Assembly (NCBI RefSeq): GCF_011764425.1
Contig: NZ_BLPF01000003.1
Location: forward strand, 1,240,001 to 1,304,000
DNA length: 64,000 nucleotides
Direction of reading: 5' to 3'
Source: Phytohabitans houttuyneae
GTDB lineage: Bacteria; Actinomycetota; Actinomycetes; Mycobacteriales; Micromonosporaceae
Below, in pieces: positions 1 through 8,817 of this stretch. The translations under genes were made by a program, and so were the position numbers. A model generated the notes under the pieces. That model ran no database searches, was not told the origin of the DNA, and was given only the letters and a program-made list of their open reading frames with translations. The first letter of the stretch is position 1, and each line of letters begins with the position of its first letter.

Positions 1-768
1 GTACGGCGACAGCACGCCGTTGACCTTGCTGCCGTCGTTGTACGTGGAGGTCAGCAGGTCCTCCATGCGCTTCTGCGCGGTCTCCTGCTGCCAGCGCAGG
101 ATGGCCACCTTCTCGATGTTGGTCTGGCCCGACTTGACCACCAGCGACTTGTTGTCGATGAACGGCTTGAGCGTGTCCATCGCGCCGTCGAAGAAGAAGT
201 GGGCGTTGTTGTCGTCGAGCGAGCCGGCGAAGAGCTCGATGTTGAACGGCCCGGTCTTGTCGCCCTTGGCGCCGTCCTTGGTCTGCAGCCCCAGACCGGT
301 CAGCAGCGCGTTGGCCTGCGCAACGCCGACCTTGTAGTTGTCGAAGCTGACGTAGAAGTCGACGTTCTTGCTGTCCCGGATCAGCCGGTCGTAGGCGATC
401 ACCGGGATCTTCTTGTCGGCGGCCGCCTGCAGCTGGCCGCTCAGCGCCGTGCCGTCGATGGCGGCGATGATCAGGACGTCCGCGCCCTGCGTGATCATCT
501 GGTCGACCTGCTGGGACTGGGTGGGGATGTCGTCACCCGCGTACTGCAGGTCGACCTTGTACCCCTTGCCCTCCAGCTTCTCCTTGACCGAGTTGCCGTC
601 GGCGATCCAGCGCTCCGAGGTCTGTGTGGGCATCGAGACGCCGATGGTCAGGTCCTTAGGGTCCTGACCTGAGGTGTCGGTGTCCCCACCGGCGCCCTCA
701 CCGCCACAGGCCGCGAGGCTGAGCGCCAGGACGGCGCCGCCCAGAGCAGCCAGGAGCTTTCTGTTCAC
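1..768 (-). CDS. ChvE-like sugar ABC transporter substrate-binding lipoprotein (3' end outside window)
   Basis: This is the N-terminal 256 residues of a periplasmic-binding-protein-1 family lipoprotein that would capture a monosaccharide for an ABC importer. The GTG start at 768 follows a GGGAG ribosome site. The signal peptide ends in the lipobox LSLAAC, with the lipidated Cys at about residue 21, followed by a Gly/Asp-rich linker. The mature part starts with IGVSMPTQTSERW and contains DQMITQGADVLIIAAIDGT and PVIAYDRLI, as in ChvE/XylF multiple-sugar binders. The gene is not part of the 2-6.6 kb operon: 1.2 kb of non-coding DNA separates them. A LacI-type palindrome lies about 58 bp upstream of the start. 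The cognate ATPase and permease are probably beyond the left edge. The family is certain; the sugar is unknown. Confidence 0.88.
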   Translation of the reverse strand, partial: MNRKLLAALGGAVLALSLAACGGEGAGGDTDTSGQDPKDLTIGVSMPTQTSERWIADGNSVKEKLEGKGYKVDLQYAGDDIPTQSQQVDQMITQGADVLIIAAIDGTALSGQLQAAADKKIPVIAYDRLIRDSKNVDFYVSFDNYKVGVAQANALLTGLGLQTKDGAKGDKTGPFNIELFAGSLDDNNAHFFFDGAMDTLKPFIDNKSLVVKSGQTNIEKVAILRWQQETAQKRMEDLLTSTYNDGSKVNGVLSPY

Positions 769-825
769 GTTATCTCCCCTCCGGGACAGGTCGCATCCAC
801 GCATGATGATCAGGTAGAGCCACAT

Positions 826-839
826 TGTTAGCGCTCACA
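826..839. promoter_or_regulatory. LacI-type operator upstream of the ChvE-like gene
   Basis: The 14-mer TGTTAGCGCTCACA is a near-perfect palindrome around AGCGCT, the usual core of LacI-family operators. A very similar sequence, GTGAGCGTTAACA, lies upstream of the second sugar-binding protein (6616-6628). One LacI-family regulator may therefore control both transporters, the divergent gene at 6899 being the obvious candidate. This is inferred from sequence only. Confidence 0.6.
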
Positions 840-1976
840 TCTGTGCCGTCAAGGCCCCTTGGTGGCATCCCGGCGTCACGGTCTCGTAACGAGTCCGACC
901 CGGTAGCGCCAGCGAGTGGAACCCCGTCCCGACCTGGGCCGTCGCGGACCCGGTGGCCGATTTGCGGTGGAATGGCAACTCGCGGGCGCGGCTCCGTCAG
1001 GCCGCCCCGATCGTGCCAGGTTGGTGCCCGTGTGATCGTTCTCAGCGCGGCCCGCGGGGGTCCATAGTGGAGGGATCGGTCGCGCGGGTCGTGGTGGCGG
1101 CTGCCGCTGGCAAGACTACGTGGCGCCGGCGGCAGGCGCTTCGCGACACGGTGCACGCGGGGACACCGGCCGGCGCTGAGGTCCGCGGAGGCGAGCTGCC
1201 CGCGCTGGCTGCCCAGTGGTGGTGGCACGCGCTTCGCGACACGATCCCCGAGGACGCATCGACCGGCGCCGTGGCCGGCGGTGGCGAACTGCGCGGGTAG
1301 GCCGCCGCCTGATCCGCGGCCGGCTCCCGCAGGCGGCAGGCGGCGGTGGACCGGGAGCGTAATTCCGGCCTGGCGGTCCGCGACGGTGACCCGTTGACGC
1401 CGCACTATTCCTGGTCCCTGGCGAGGGAGGGTGCGGCGAGCGAGTGGCCGTTCGCACTGGTGCGCGCGGTGTGCAGGCTTGTGCGCGCCCGCGGGTCGCG
1501 GTTGCGGAGGGACGCCGGCCTCACACACGTGCTGGTTTCTGTCCGAGACGCGGTCGGGCTGCGGTGGCGAGGAGACACCGAGATGCTCGTGTCCGCCCCG
1601 GATGCGGTTGGGCCACTGCGGCGAACGGACGCCGACCCTTCTCGCGTGCCGGGTTCCGTCCGGGGCGCGGTCGGGCCCGGGTGGCGAGGGGACGCCGACG
1701 TGCTGGTTTCCGTCCCGGGCACGGTCGGGCCGCGGTGGCGGAGGGGCGTTTCCGTCCTGGACGCAGTTGGGGCGTGGCGGTGGAAGGAAGCCGGCGTCCC
1801 GGGCGCGGTTCGACCCCCGCGGCTAAGCGACCCCAACCCCACAAGCCGGCGCCACCGATCAGCCCCGCCCCCACCGGACGGCGTGCCCGCCGCGGCGGCG
1901 GCCAAGCCGGGCCGGGGCGAACCGGCCCTGCTCGGCGGACTGGCCGGGGCGCTGCCGCGGCCCGGCTGGTCGGTGT
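840..1976. repeat. 1.1 kb non-coding stretch with degenerate direct repeats
   Basis: I find no credible gene here; open frames exist on both strands but look like GC-rich shadows. Two repeat patterns are visible. The 15-mer GCGCTTCGCGACACG occurs at 1136-1150 and 1229-1243 inside roughly 93-bp imperfect repeats. From about 1505 to 1830 there are six degenerate units of about 40-61 bp, each holding a version of GCGGTCGGGCCGCGGTGGCG followed by GGACGCCGACGTGCTGGTTT. The stretch separates two sugar-transport operons and begins just past the permease stop codon. Confidence 0.5.
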
Positions 1977-2966
1977 TCATCGCTTGCGTGGGGTGATCAG
2001 CCGCTGGAGCAGGATGAACGCGAACAGCAGCGCGCCGATCACGATCTTCGTCCACCAGGAGCTGAGCCGGCCGTCGAAGGTGATCAGCGTCTGGATGAGG
2101 CCCAGCACGAGCACGCCGAGCACCGTGCCGAGGACGAAGCCTGAGCCGCCGGTCAGCAGGGTGCCGCCGATGACGACCGCGGCGATGGCGTCGAGCTCCA
2201 TGCCGACGGCGTGCAGGCTGTTGCCGGAGAGCATGTAGAAGCTGAGCAGCACGCCGCCGAGTGCGGAGCAGAAGCCGCTGATCGTGTACACCGAGATGCG
2301 GGTGCGGGCGATCGGCAGGCCCATGAGGTGCGCGGAGCGGGGGTTGCCGCCGATCGCGTAGGTGTTGCGGCCCAGCCGGGTGAAGGCCAGGACGTACGCC
2401 GCGATGAGGACGACGACCAGCGCGATCACCACGCTGGGGGAGACGAAGTTGTCGCCGAGGCGGACCTTCGACTGGGCCATCGACGTCCAGAACGGGTCGT
2501 CGATCGTGATCGACGAGGTGCCGATCGTGTAGCAGAGGCCGCGGGCGAGGAACATGCCGGCGAGCGTGACGATGAACGGCTGGATCTCGAAGTAGTGGAT
2601 GATGCAGCCCATGCCGAAGCCCAGCGTGGAGCCGATCAGCAGCACCAGTGGCAGCACCACGAACGCGGGCCAGCCCTGCTCCTCCAGCAGCGTGGCGGAG
2701 ACCATCGTGGTGAGGGCGACCACCGCGCCGACCGACAGGTCGATGCCGCCGGTCAGGATCACGAACGTCATGCCGACCGCGACCACGAGCAGGAAGCCGT
2801 TGTCGATGAACACGTTGAGCACGACCTGCGGGTCGCTGAACGCCTCGTACTGCACGACGCCGCTGCCGTACATCACGGCGAGCAGGGCGAGGGTGGCGTA
2901 GAGCGGCAGGTACCGGCGCTGCTGCGGCCGCGCCAGCCGGGAGCGCACCTCGGCGAACGTCGTCAT
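1977..2966 (-). CDS. yjfF: Sugar ABC transporter permease, YjfF-like
   Basis: A 329-residue inner-membrane permease of the BPD_transp_2 (ribose/galactofuranose) class with many hydrophobic segments. It has the conserved GMTFVILTGGIDLSVG near residue 75 and the AAVVIGGTLLTGGSG loop near residue 255. It matches the E. coli YjfF pattern closely, including the C-terminal TLITFDGRLSSWWTKI. The ATG start at 2966 overlaps the upstream permease stop by 4 bp (ATGA), so the two are translationally coupled and probably form a heterodimeric channel. In E. coli the equivalent pair imports galactofuranose. The substrate here is not shown by sequence; a furanose or pentose sugar is plausible. Confidence 0.92.
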   Translation of the reverse strand: MTTFAEVRSRLARPQQRRYLPLYATLALLAVMYGSGVVQYEAFSDPQVVLNVFIDNGFLLVVAVGMTFVILTGGIDLSVGAVVALTTMVSATLLEEQGWPAFVVLPLVLLIGSTLGFGMGCIIHYFEIQPFIVTLAGMFLARGLCYTIGTSSITIDDPFWTSMAQSKVRLGDNFVSPSVVIALVVVLIAAYVLAFTRLGRNTYAIGGNPRSAHLMGLPIARTRISVYTISGFCSALGGVLLSFYMLSGNSLHAVGMELDAIAAVVIGGTLLTGGSGFVLGTVLGVLVLGLIQTLITFDGRLSSWWTKIVIGALLFAFILLQRLITPRKR

Positions 2967-4021
2967 GCCGGCACCTCCACCTTCTCCGCCGTGGCGGAGG
3001 TCGGGCCGGCCGGTGGTGGCGCGGGTCGTCGGCGGCCCTGGAAGACCTTGGCCCGGAAGGCGGGCGACTGCACCAGGCAGACGATCGTCACCACGAGGGC
3101 CTTGAACAGCAGCGTGGTCTCCGGCGGGATGCCGGTCGTGTAGATGGTCGTGGTCAGCGTCTGGATGAGCAGGGCGCCGACGACGGTACCGGCGATCGAG
3201 AACCGCCCGCCCGCGAGTGAGGTGCCGCCGATGACGACCGCGAGGATGGCGTCGAGCTCGTACCAGAGGCCGGCGTTGTTGCCGTCCGCGCTGGAGACGT
3301 TTGAGCTGATCATCAGGCCGGCGACGCCGGCGCAGAGTCCGGCCACGATGTACGCCATCAGCGTGATCCGCCGCGAGTGGATGCCGGCCAGCCGGCTCGC
3401 CTCGGCGTTGCCGCCGACCGACTCGATCAGCATGCCGAGCGCCGTGCGGCGGGTGAGCAGCACGGCGAGCGCGGTGACCGCGAGCGCGATCAGGATCGCG
3501 AACGGCACGGTGAACAGATAACCGCCACCGATCAGCTTGTACGGCGAGCTGTTGATCGTGATGATCTGCCCGTCGGTGATCAGCTGGGCGAGGCCGCGGC
3601 CGGCGACCATCAGGATGAGCGTCGCGATGATCGGTTGTATCCCGACGACGGCGACGAGGAACCCGTTCCACGCGCCGAGCAGCAGGGCCAGCCCGAGCGC
3701 GAGTGCGACGGCGACGAGCACGCCGGACACGCTGTTCTGGTCGCCCTGCTCACTGATCCGCCAGCAGGCGAGGGCGCCGCAGATCGCCACCACCGAGCCG
3801 ACCGACAGGTCGATGCCGCCGGTCGCGATGACCAGCGTCATGCCGAGCGCCACCATGATCAGCGGGGCGCCGAAGCGGACGATGTCGATCAGGCTCCCGT
3901 ACAGGTGGCCGTCGCGCACCTCGACCTTGAAGAAGGTCGGCGTGAAGATCAGGTTGGACAGCAGCAGGACCACCAGCATGGTGACCGGCCAGAACAGGCG
4001 ATGCTTGACCAGGGTGTTCAC
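2963..4021 (-). CDS. Sugar ABC transporter permease, YtfT-like
   Basis: A 352-residue polytopic permease of the same class as its downstream partner. It carries the signature ALGMTLVIATGGIDLSVGS near residue 65 and AVVIGGTSLAGGRFS near residue 265. A longer Pro/Ala-rich cytoplasmic tail (PAPPPAGPTSATAEKVEVPA) follows the last membrane helix. The start is GTG at 4021, whose GTGA overlaps the TGA of the ATPase gene, so ATPase, YtfT-like and YjfF-like genes form one tightly coupled set. Gene order matches the E. coli ytfQ-ytfR-ytfT-yjfF operon. Confidence 0.9.
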   Translation of the reverse strand: MNTLVKHRLFWPVTMLVVLLLSNLIFTPTFFKVEVRDGHLYGSLIDIVRFGAPLIMVALGMTLVIATGGIDLSVGSVVAICGALACWRISEQGDQNSVSGVLVAVALALGLALLLGAWNGFLVAVVGIQPIIATLILMVAGRGLAQLITDGQIITINSSPYKLIGGGYLFTVPFAILIALAVTALAVLLTRRTALGMLIESVGGNAEASRLAGIHSRRITLMAYIVAGLCAGVAGLMISSNVSSADGNNAGLWYELDAILAVVIGGTSLAGGRFSIAGTVVGALLIQTLTTTIYTTGIPPETTLLFKALVVTIVCLVQSPAFRAKVFQGRRRPAPPPAGPTSATAEKVEVPA

Positions 4022-5528
4022 GGCTTGGCTCCACTGGCGATGGTTTCCATGACGCGGTCGACGTCGAGGGAGTCGTTGTTGGGCAGCTCGGCGATCAGCT
4101 GGCGGTCGCGCAGCACCGCGACCTTGTGGGACAGGCGCAGCACCTCCTCCAGCTCCGCGGAGACGAAGAGCACCGCCATGCCGCCGTCGGACAGCTGGGC
4201 GACCAGGCGCTGGATCTCGGCCTTGGCGCCGATGTCGATGCCCCGCGTGGGCTCGTCGAGGATCAGCAGCCGCGGCTCGGTGATCAGCCAGCGGGCCAGC
4301 AGCACCTTCTGCTGGTTGCCGCCGGAGAGGTTGCGCACCAGGGCCTCCGGGTTGGCCGGCCGGATGTCCAGCGCCTTGACGTACTTGGCGACGAGGTCGT
4401 CCTGGCGCCGGCGGGGATCGGCCGGGTCCAGCCGCGGGTGGCCTGCATGGCGAGGATGATGTTCTCCCGCACGGTGAGCTCCTCGATGAGCCCTTCGGTG
4501 CGGCGGTTTTCCGAGCAGAACGCGATGTCGTGGGCCATCGCGGTGCGCGGCCCGCGCATGGTGACCGGGCGGCCGTCGACGGCGAGCTGGCCGTGGTCGG
4601 CGCGGTCCGCGCCGTACAGCAGTCGGGCCACCTCGGTGCGGCCGGAGCCGAGCAGGCCGGCCAGGCCGACCACCTCGCCCTTGTGGATGGTGAGGCTGAA
4701 CGGCGCGACCGCGCCCTTGCGCCCCAGCTCCCGCGCGTCGACCAGGGGCACGTCGTCCTCCTGGAAGCGCTTGGGCCGCTCCTCCAGGCGCTCGAGGACC
4801 TCCAGCTCCTTGCCGATCATCTTGCCGATCAGGTCGATCAGCGTGAGCTCGCTCGTCGGGTACTCGCCGACCAGCCGGCCGTTGCGCAGCACCGTGATCC
4901 GGTCGGCGATCTCGTAGACCTGGTCGAGGAAGTGGGTGACGAAGAGGATCGCGATGCCCTCCTGCTTGAGCTGCCGCATCACCCGGAACAGCTGCTGCAC
5001 CTCGCCGGCGTCCAGGCTGGAGGTGGGCTCGTCGAGCACCAGCACCTTGGCGTCGATGTCGATCGCGCGCGCGATGGCGACCATCTGCTGGACGGCGAGC
5101 GAGTACGTGCCGAGCATCGCCGACACGTCGATGTCGATCTGGAGCCGGCGCAGCAGCTCGCGCGCCCGCCGCTCCACCGTGGACCACCTGATGTGGCCGA
5201 ACACGCGCGGCTCGCGGCCGATGAAGATGTTTTCCGCCACCGAGAGGTTGGGGCAGAGGTTGATCTCCTGGTACACGGTGCTGATACCGGAGTGCTGCGC
5301 CTGCAGCGGCCCGGTGAACTCCACCGGCTGGCCGTCCAGCACGATGCTGCCCTGGTCGATGTCGTAGACCCCGGTGAGCACCTTGATGAGGGTGGACTTG
5401 CCTGCGCCGTTTTCACCCATGAGCGCGTGCACCTCGCCCGGCACCAGCCGGAAGTCGACCTCGCTCAGTGCCTTGACGCCCGGAAACTCCTTGCTGATCC
5501 CGGTCATCGTCAGGATGGCCTCGGTCAC
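4018..5528 (-). CDS. Sugar ABC transporter ATP-binding protein (YtfR/MglA-like), frameshifted
   Basis: A double-domain sugar ABC ATPase of about 503 residues. The N-terminal half has Walker A GENGAGKST and a signature SLAVQQMVAIARAI. The C-terminal half has the usual degenerate P-loop GLLGSGRTE and the signature LSGGNQQKVLLARWL followed by LLILDEPTRGID. As given, the frame breaks near 4413-4416. A run of four G (C on the coding strand) should be five, so that TRPIP continues into RRRQDDLVAKY. Both halves are fully conserved, so a sequencing deletion is more likely than a dead gene. Start GTG 5528. A strong hairpin separates it from the binding-protein gene upstream. Confidence 0.88.
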
Positions 5529-5550
5529 CTGACCGCCCTTCTCGGAAGAG

Positions 5551-5585
5551 GGCCGCCCCGCCCGCCGCGCTGGGGCGGGGCGGCC
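5551..5585 (-). terminator. Hairpin between binding-protein gene and ATPase gene
   Basis: A perfect 13-bp stem, GGCCGCCCCGCCC with GGGCGGGGCGGCC, around a 9-nt loop. It sits 11 nt past the binding-protein stop codon and 23 nt before the ATPase start. This is the classic position for partial termination or mRNA stabilisation that keeps the binding protein more abundant than the membrane parts. There is no U-run, so it would be attenuating rather than fully terminating. Confidence 0.7.
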
Positions 5586-5595
5586 GCTTCGTGTG

Positions 5596-6574
5596 TCAGT
5601 ACTGCCGCTCGGGGAGGGCGGCCTTGGCTTGTTCCTGGGTGAAGGTGGTCTCCTTGGTGATCACGCGGGTTTCGACGGTTTCGCCGGCGTGGACCTTTTT
5701 GACCAGTTCCATGAGTTGTGGGCCGAGCAGGGGGGAGCACTCGACGATGAAGTTGATTTTGCCGTCGGCGAGGGCTTGCATGCCGTCTTTGACGGCGTCG
5801 ACGGTGATGATTTTGATGTCGGTGCCGGGTTTCTTGCCGGCGCCTTCGATGGCTTCGATGGCGCCCAGGCCCATGTCGTCGTTGTGGGCGTAGAGCACGT
5901 CGATGTCGGGGTTGGACTTGAGGAAGGCTTCCATGACTTCTTTGCCCTTGGCCCGGGTGAACTCGCCGGTCTGCGAGGCGACGATCTTGAATTTGGGTTC
6001 GGTGGCGATGACGTCGCCGAAGCCCTTCATCCGGTCGTTGGCGGGGCGGAGCCGGTGGTGCCTTGCAGTTCGACGATGTTGACCGGGTCGGTGCTGCTGG
6101 CGTACTCCTTGACCAGCCAGTCACCGGCTTTTTTGCCTTCTTCGATGAAGTCGGAGCCGATGAAGGTCTTGTAGAGGCTGGTGTCGGGGGAGTCGATGGC
6201 CCGGTCGGTGAGGATGACCGGGATCTTGGCGTCCTTGGCTTCTTTCAGGACGGTGTCCCAGCCGGACTCGACCACCGGGAGAAGGCGATGATGTCGACCT
6301 TCTGCTGGATGAACGAGCGGATGGCTTTGATCTGGTTTTCCTGTTTCTGCTGGGCGTCGGAGAACTTCAGGTCGATCCCGGCCGTTTTGGCCGATTCCTG
6401 GATCGACTTGGTGTTCGCGGTACGCCAGCCGCTTTCGGCACCGACCTGGGAGAACCCGAGGGTGATCTTCCCATCGTCCGAACCGGAACCGGCGCCGTCG
6501 CCGCCACCGCACGCCGTCACGGTGACGGCGGCCAGCAGGCCGGCGGCAACCGCCGCGGACCATCTCCTGAGCAT
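5596..6574 (-). CDS. Sugar ABC transporter substrate-binding lipoprotein (YtfQ-like), two frameshifts
   Basis: A sugar-binding lipoprotein of about 325 residues, first gene of the transporter operon. The signal peptide ends in the lipobox VTVTAC; the mature domain has LGFSQVGAESGWRTANTKSI, very like YtfQ, and ends with TQEQAKAALPERQY. The reading frame breaks twice. At 6277-6279 a run of three G should be four, so IIAFS continues as PVVESGWDTV. Near 6042 one C is missing, so GTTGSAPA continues as NDRMKGFGDV. Both repairs restore a textbook family member, so sequence error is favoured over a pseudogene. The family is clear; the sugar is inferred as a furanose only from similarity. Confidence 0.88.
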
Positions 6575-6615
6575 CGCTTTCCTCCTGACACGAAAGTTGA
6601 TGCGAACCGCGCTAG

Positions 6616-6628
6616 GTGAGCGTTAACA
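6616..6628. promoter_or_regulatory. LacI-type operator upstream of the YtfQ-like gene
   Basis: GTGAGCGTTAACA, about 42 bp upstream of the binding-protein start. It differs at one base from the reverse complement of the site at 826-839 (TGTGAGCGCTAACA core). It is probably bound by the divergent LacI regulator. Confidence 0.55.
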
Positions 6629-6760
6629 TTGACATCCGTGACGAGCCTCGTCGGGAGAACGAGGAGCGTCGTGCTGCTGGCCCTATCCAGGTCTGAGGAT
6701 CCACACGCCACGGGAGATTGACGTGGGTCGCGGAAGTGGCCTGAATCACCATCCGCGAAC

Positions 6761-6778
6761 GAGAATGTTACCGTTCTC
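6761..6778. promoter_or_regulatory. Palindrome in the divergent promoter region
   Basis: GAGAATGTTACCGTTCTC is an 18-bp imperfect palindrome (arms GAGAA/TTCTC and GTTAC/GGTAAC when both strands are read). It lies midway between the transporter operon and the LacI gene and is a likely third operator or the operator for the regulator promoter. Confidence 0.45.
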
Positions 6779-6864
6779 TACTCACGCGTCAAGAGATGAT
6801 CCCGATCTGTTGCCGATGCGTTGCCACCGGGCACTACTAACGCGAGGCGGCTCCGAGGGCTAAC

Positions 6865-6880
6865 TTGTGATCGGTAACAA
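6865..6880. promoter_or_regulatory. LacI-type operator just upstream of the regulator gene
   Basis: TTGTGATCGGTAACAA has half-sites TTGTGA and TAACAA around a CG centre. It lies 18 bp before the GTG start of the LacI gene, which suits autoregulation by blocking the promoter. Confidence 0.5.
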
Positions 6881-6898
6881 CTGGGCTCAGGGGGCGAT

Positions 6899-7972
6899 GT
6901 GGCAGGGAAGCGACCGGCGGCCGACGACGGGCAGGCCGCGCGGGCCGAGGGCATGGTGCCGGTCCAGCCCCGTGGCTCGGTCATGCGCGACGTCGCCCGG
7001 CTCGCCGGCGTCTCGCACCAGACCGTGTCGCGGGTGCTCAACGAACATCCGAACGTGCGCCAGGAGACCCGCCTGCGGGTCCTGGAGGCGATGCAGGCGC
7101 TCAACTACCGCCGCAACCTCGCGGCGCGCACGCTGGTCACCCGGCGCTCCGGGACGCTCGGCGTGGTCGGCCTGGAGACCACCCTCTTCGGTCCGGCCTC
7201 GATGCTGTACGGGATCGAGGACGCCGCCCGCACCGCCGGCTACTTCGTGACGGTCGCTTCGGTGCGCACCCTCGAGCGCCGCTCGGTGCTGGAGGCCGTC
7301 GACCGGCTCTGCCAGCAGTCGGTGGAGGGGATCATCGCGATCGCGCCGAAGCCCGCCGTGACCAACGCGCTGGTCCAGGTGCCCTCGGGCCTGGCCAGCG
7401 TCGGCGTCGGGGGCGGGGCGGACGACGACGCGGTGCCGACGGTGCGGATCGACAACGCGGCCGGCGCCCGCCTGGCCACCCAGCACCTGCTCGACCTCGG
7501 GCACGCCACGGTGCACCACGTCGCCGGCCCGACGGACTGGCCCGAGGCGCGCGAGCGGATCGAGGGCTGGCGCGGCACGCTGTACGCGGCGGGTGCGCCG
7601 GTGCCGCCCGTGGAGGCGGGCTCGTGGAGCGCGCAGTCCGGGTACGAGCAGGGGCAGGCGCTCGCACGCGATCCGGCGGTCACCGCGGTCTTCTGCGGCA
7701 ACGACCAGATCGCGCTCGGCGTGCTCCGCGCGCTGCAGGAGGCCGGCCGCCGGGTGCCGCAGGACGTCAGCGTGGTCGGCTTCGACGACATGCCCGACTC
7801 CGGCTACTTCCTGCCGCCGCTGACCACGATCCACCAGGACTTCGCCGAGCTGGGGCGGCGCAGCCTCGGCGTGCTGCTGGACCAGATCAAGCAGTCCGAC
7901 CAGCGCCCGCCGGACCACGTCCTGCTCTCGCCGGAGCTCGTCGTGCGGGCCAGTACCGCCGGCCCGTCCTGA
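6899..7972 (+). CDS. LacI-family transcriptional regulator of the sugar transporter
   Basis: A 357-residue LacI/GalR repressor. The HTH is MRDVARLAGVSHQTVSRVLN, followed by the hinge helix RRNLAARTL and a periplasmic-binding-like effector domain that ends with the typical DVSVVGFDDMPDSGYFLPPL. GTG 6899 has an AGGGGG site 5 nt upstream, but it gives an unusual 28-residue N-terminal tail. ATG 6953 or ATG 6983 (right at the HTH) are alternatives. It is divergent from the YtfQRT/YjfF operon with three palindromes in between, so it most likely represses that operon and itself until a sugar binds. Confidence 0.9.
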   Translation: MAGKRPAADDGQAARAEGMVPVQPRGSVMRDVARLAGVSHQTVSRVLNEHPNVRQETRLRVLEAMQALNYRRNLAARTLVTRRSGTLGVVGLETTLFGPASMLYGIEDAARTAGYFVTVASVRTLERRSVLEAVDRLCQQSVEGIIAIAPKPAVTNALVQVPSGLASVGVGGGADDDAVPTVRIDNAAGARLATQHLLDLGHATVHHVAGPTDWPEARERIEGWRGTLYAAGAPVPPVEAGSWSAQSGYEQGQALARDPAVTAVFCGNDQIALGVLRALQEAGRRVPQDVSVVGFDDMPDSGYFLPPLTTIHQDFAELGRRSLGVLLDQIKQSDQRPPDHVLLSPELVVRASTAGPS

Positions 7973-8129
7973 CCCCCGCGGGCCCGGCAGGGCCCCGCGC
8001 AAACGGTCCGCAGGTGCGGCGGACGCGGGCAAACCCCGCTCGTCCGTCCTTTTTGGACGTGGACCGCCCTCGATGCCGCCGCCCCGCGCGGGGACAGGCC
8101 GGACGGCGCCGGGCTGGTACCCTGCGGGC

Positions 8130-8747
8130 GTGATCATCTTCGGACTGTCCGTCTTCTACTTCATGGGCTTGATCGGCAAGGGTCGCTTCGCCTGTCCCAA
8201 CTGCGGCGGCGACCGCGACTACGAGCACCGCACCGCACGCCGCTTCTTCACCCTCTTCTTCGTCCCGGTGATCCCGCTGGACAAGGTGGGCGAGGTCGTG
8301 CGGTGCCAGACCTGCCGGGTGCGCTTCGACCCGGCCGTGCTCACCGCGCCGACCAGCGCCCAGCTCGCCAGCGCGCTGCCGGCCGGCATGCGTGCCGTCG
8401 CGGCCGTCGTGCTGCGTGCCGGCGGCACGTCCGAGGCCGCCATCGCCGCCGCCCTCTCCGCCGTGCGCGCGGCCGGCGGGCAGGGGTACGACGTGACGCA
8501 CCTGCAGGCCGACCTGAGCCAGCCCGCCGAAGCGGCCGCCGAGCCGCTGCGCGCCCTGTCGGCGCACCTGACGCTGGACGCCCGCGAGCGCTACCTCGCC
8601 GACGGCGCCCGCATCGGCCTCGCCGACGGCCCGCTCACCCCCACCGAGCGGGACGCGCTCGGCTGGCTCGCCAACGCCCTCGGCCTCACGCCGGCGCACG
8701 CGCTGGGCGTCATCACGACCGTGGAGCAGGCCGCCCGCATGGGGTAG
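8130..8747 (+). CDS. Zinc-ribbon protein with TerB-like C-terminal region
   Basis: A 205-residue protein. It begins with a hydrophobic segment (IIFGLSVFYFMGLIG) and then a zinc ribbon, CPNCGG and RCQTC about 38 residues apart, with RRFFTLFFVPVIPL between them. The C-terminal third (LTPTERDALGWLANALGLTPAH) resembles TerB-type helical domains. The chosen GTG at 8130 follows TACCCT by 8 nt, which suggests a leaderless transcript; an upstream in-frame start at 8073 would lack a promoter or ribosome site. Such zinc-ribbon/TerB proteins are widespread in actinomycetes without known function. Confidence 0.8.
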   Translation: MIIFGLSVFYFMGLIGKGRFACPNCGGDRDYEHRTARRFFTLFFVPVIPLDKVGEVVRCQTCRVRFDPAVLTAPTSAQLASALPAGMRAVAAVVLRAGGTSEAAIAAALSAVRAAGGQGYDVTHLQADLSQPAEAAAEPLRALSAHLTLDARERYLADGARIGLADGPLTPTERDALGWLANALGLTPAHALGVITTVEQAARMG

Positions 8748-8817
8748 CCGGCCCGCGCGGTTGAGCCACCCGGCGCCGGGTAACCGCGTCGGGACGGCAC
8801 GACCGGGAGGGCAAACC

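Noticed and set aside
770-1528. Long minus-strand open frame before the ChvE-like gene
   Set aside because: Arg/Pro-rich shadow with no domain, overlapping equally long frames on the other strand and direct-repeat DNA; no ribosome site.
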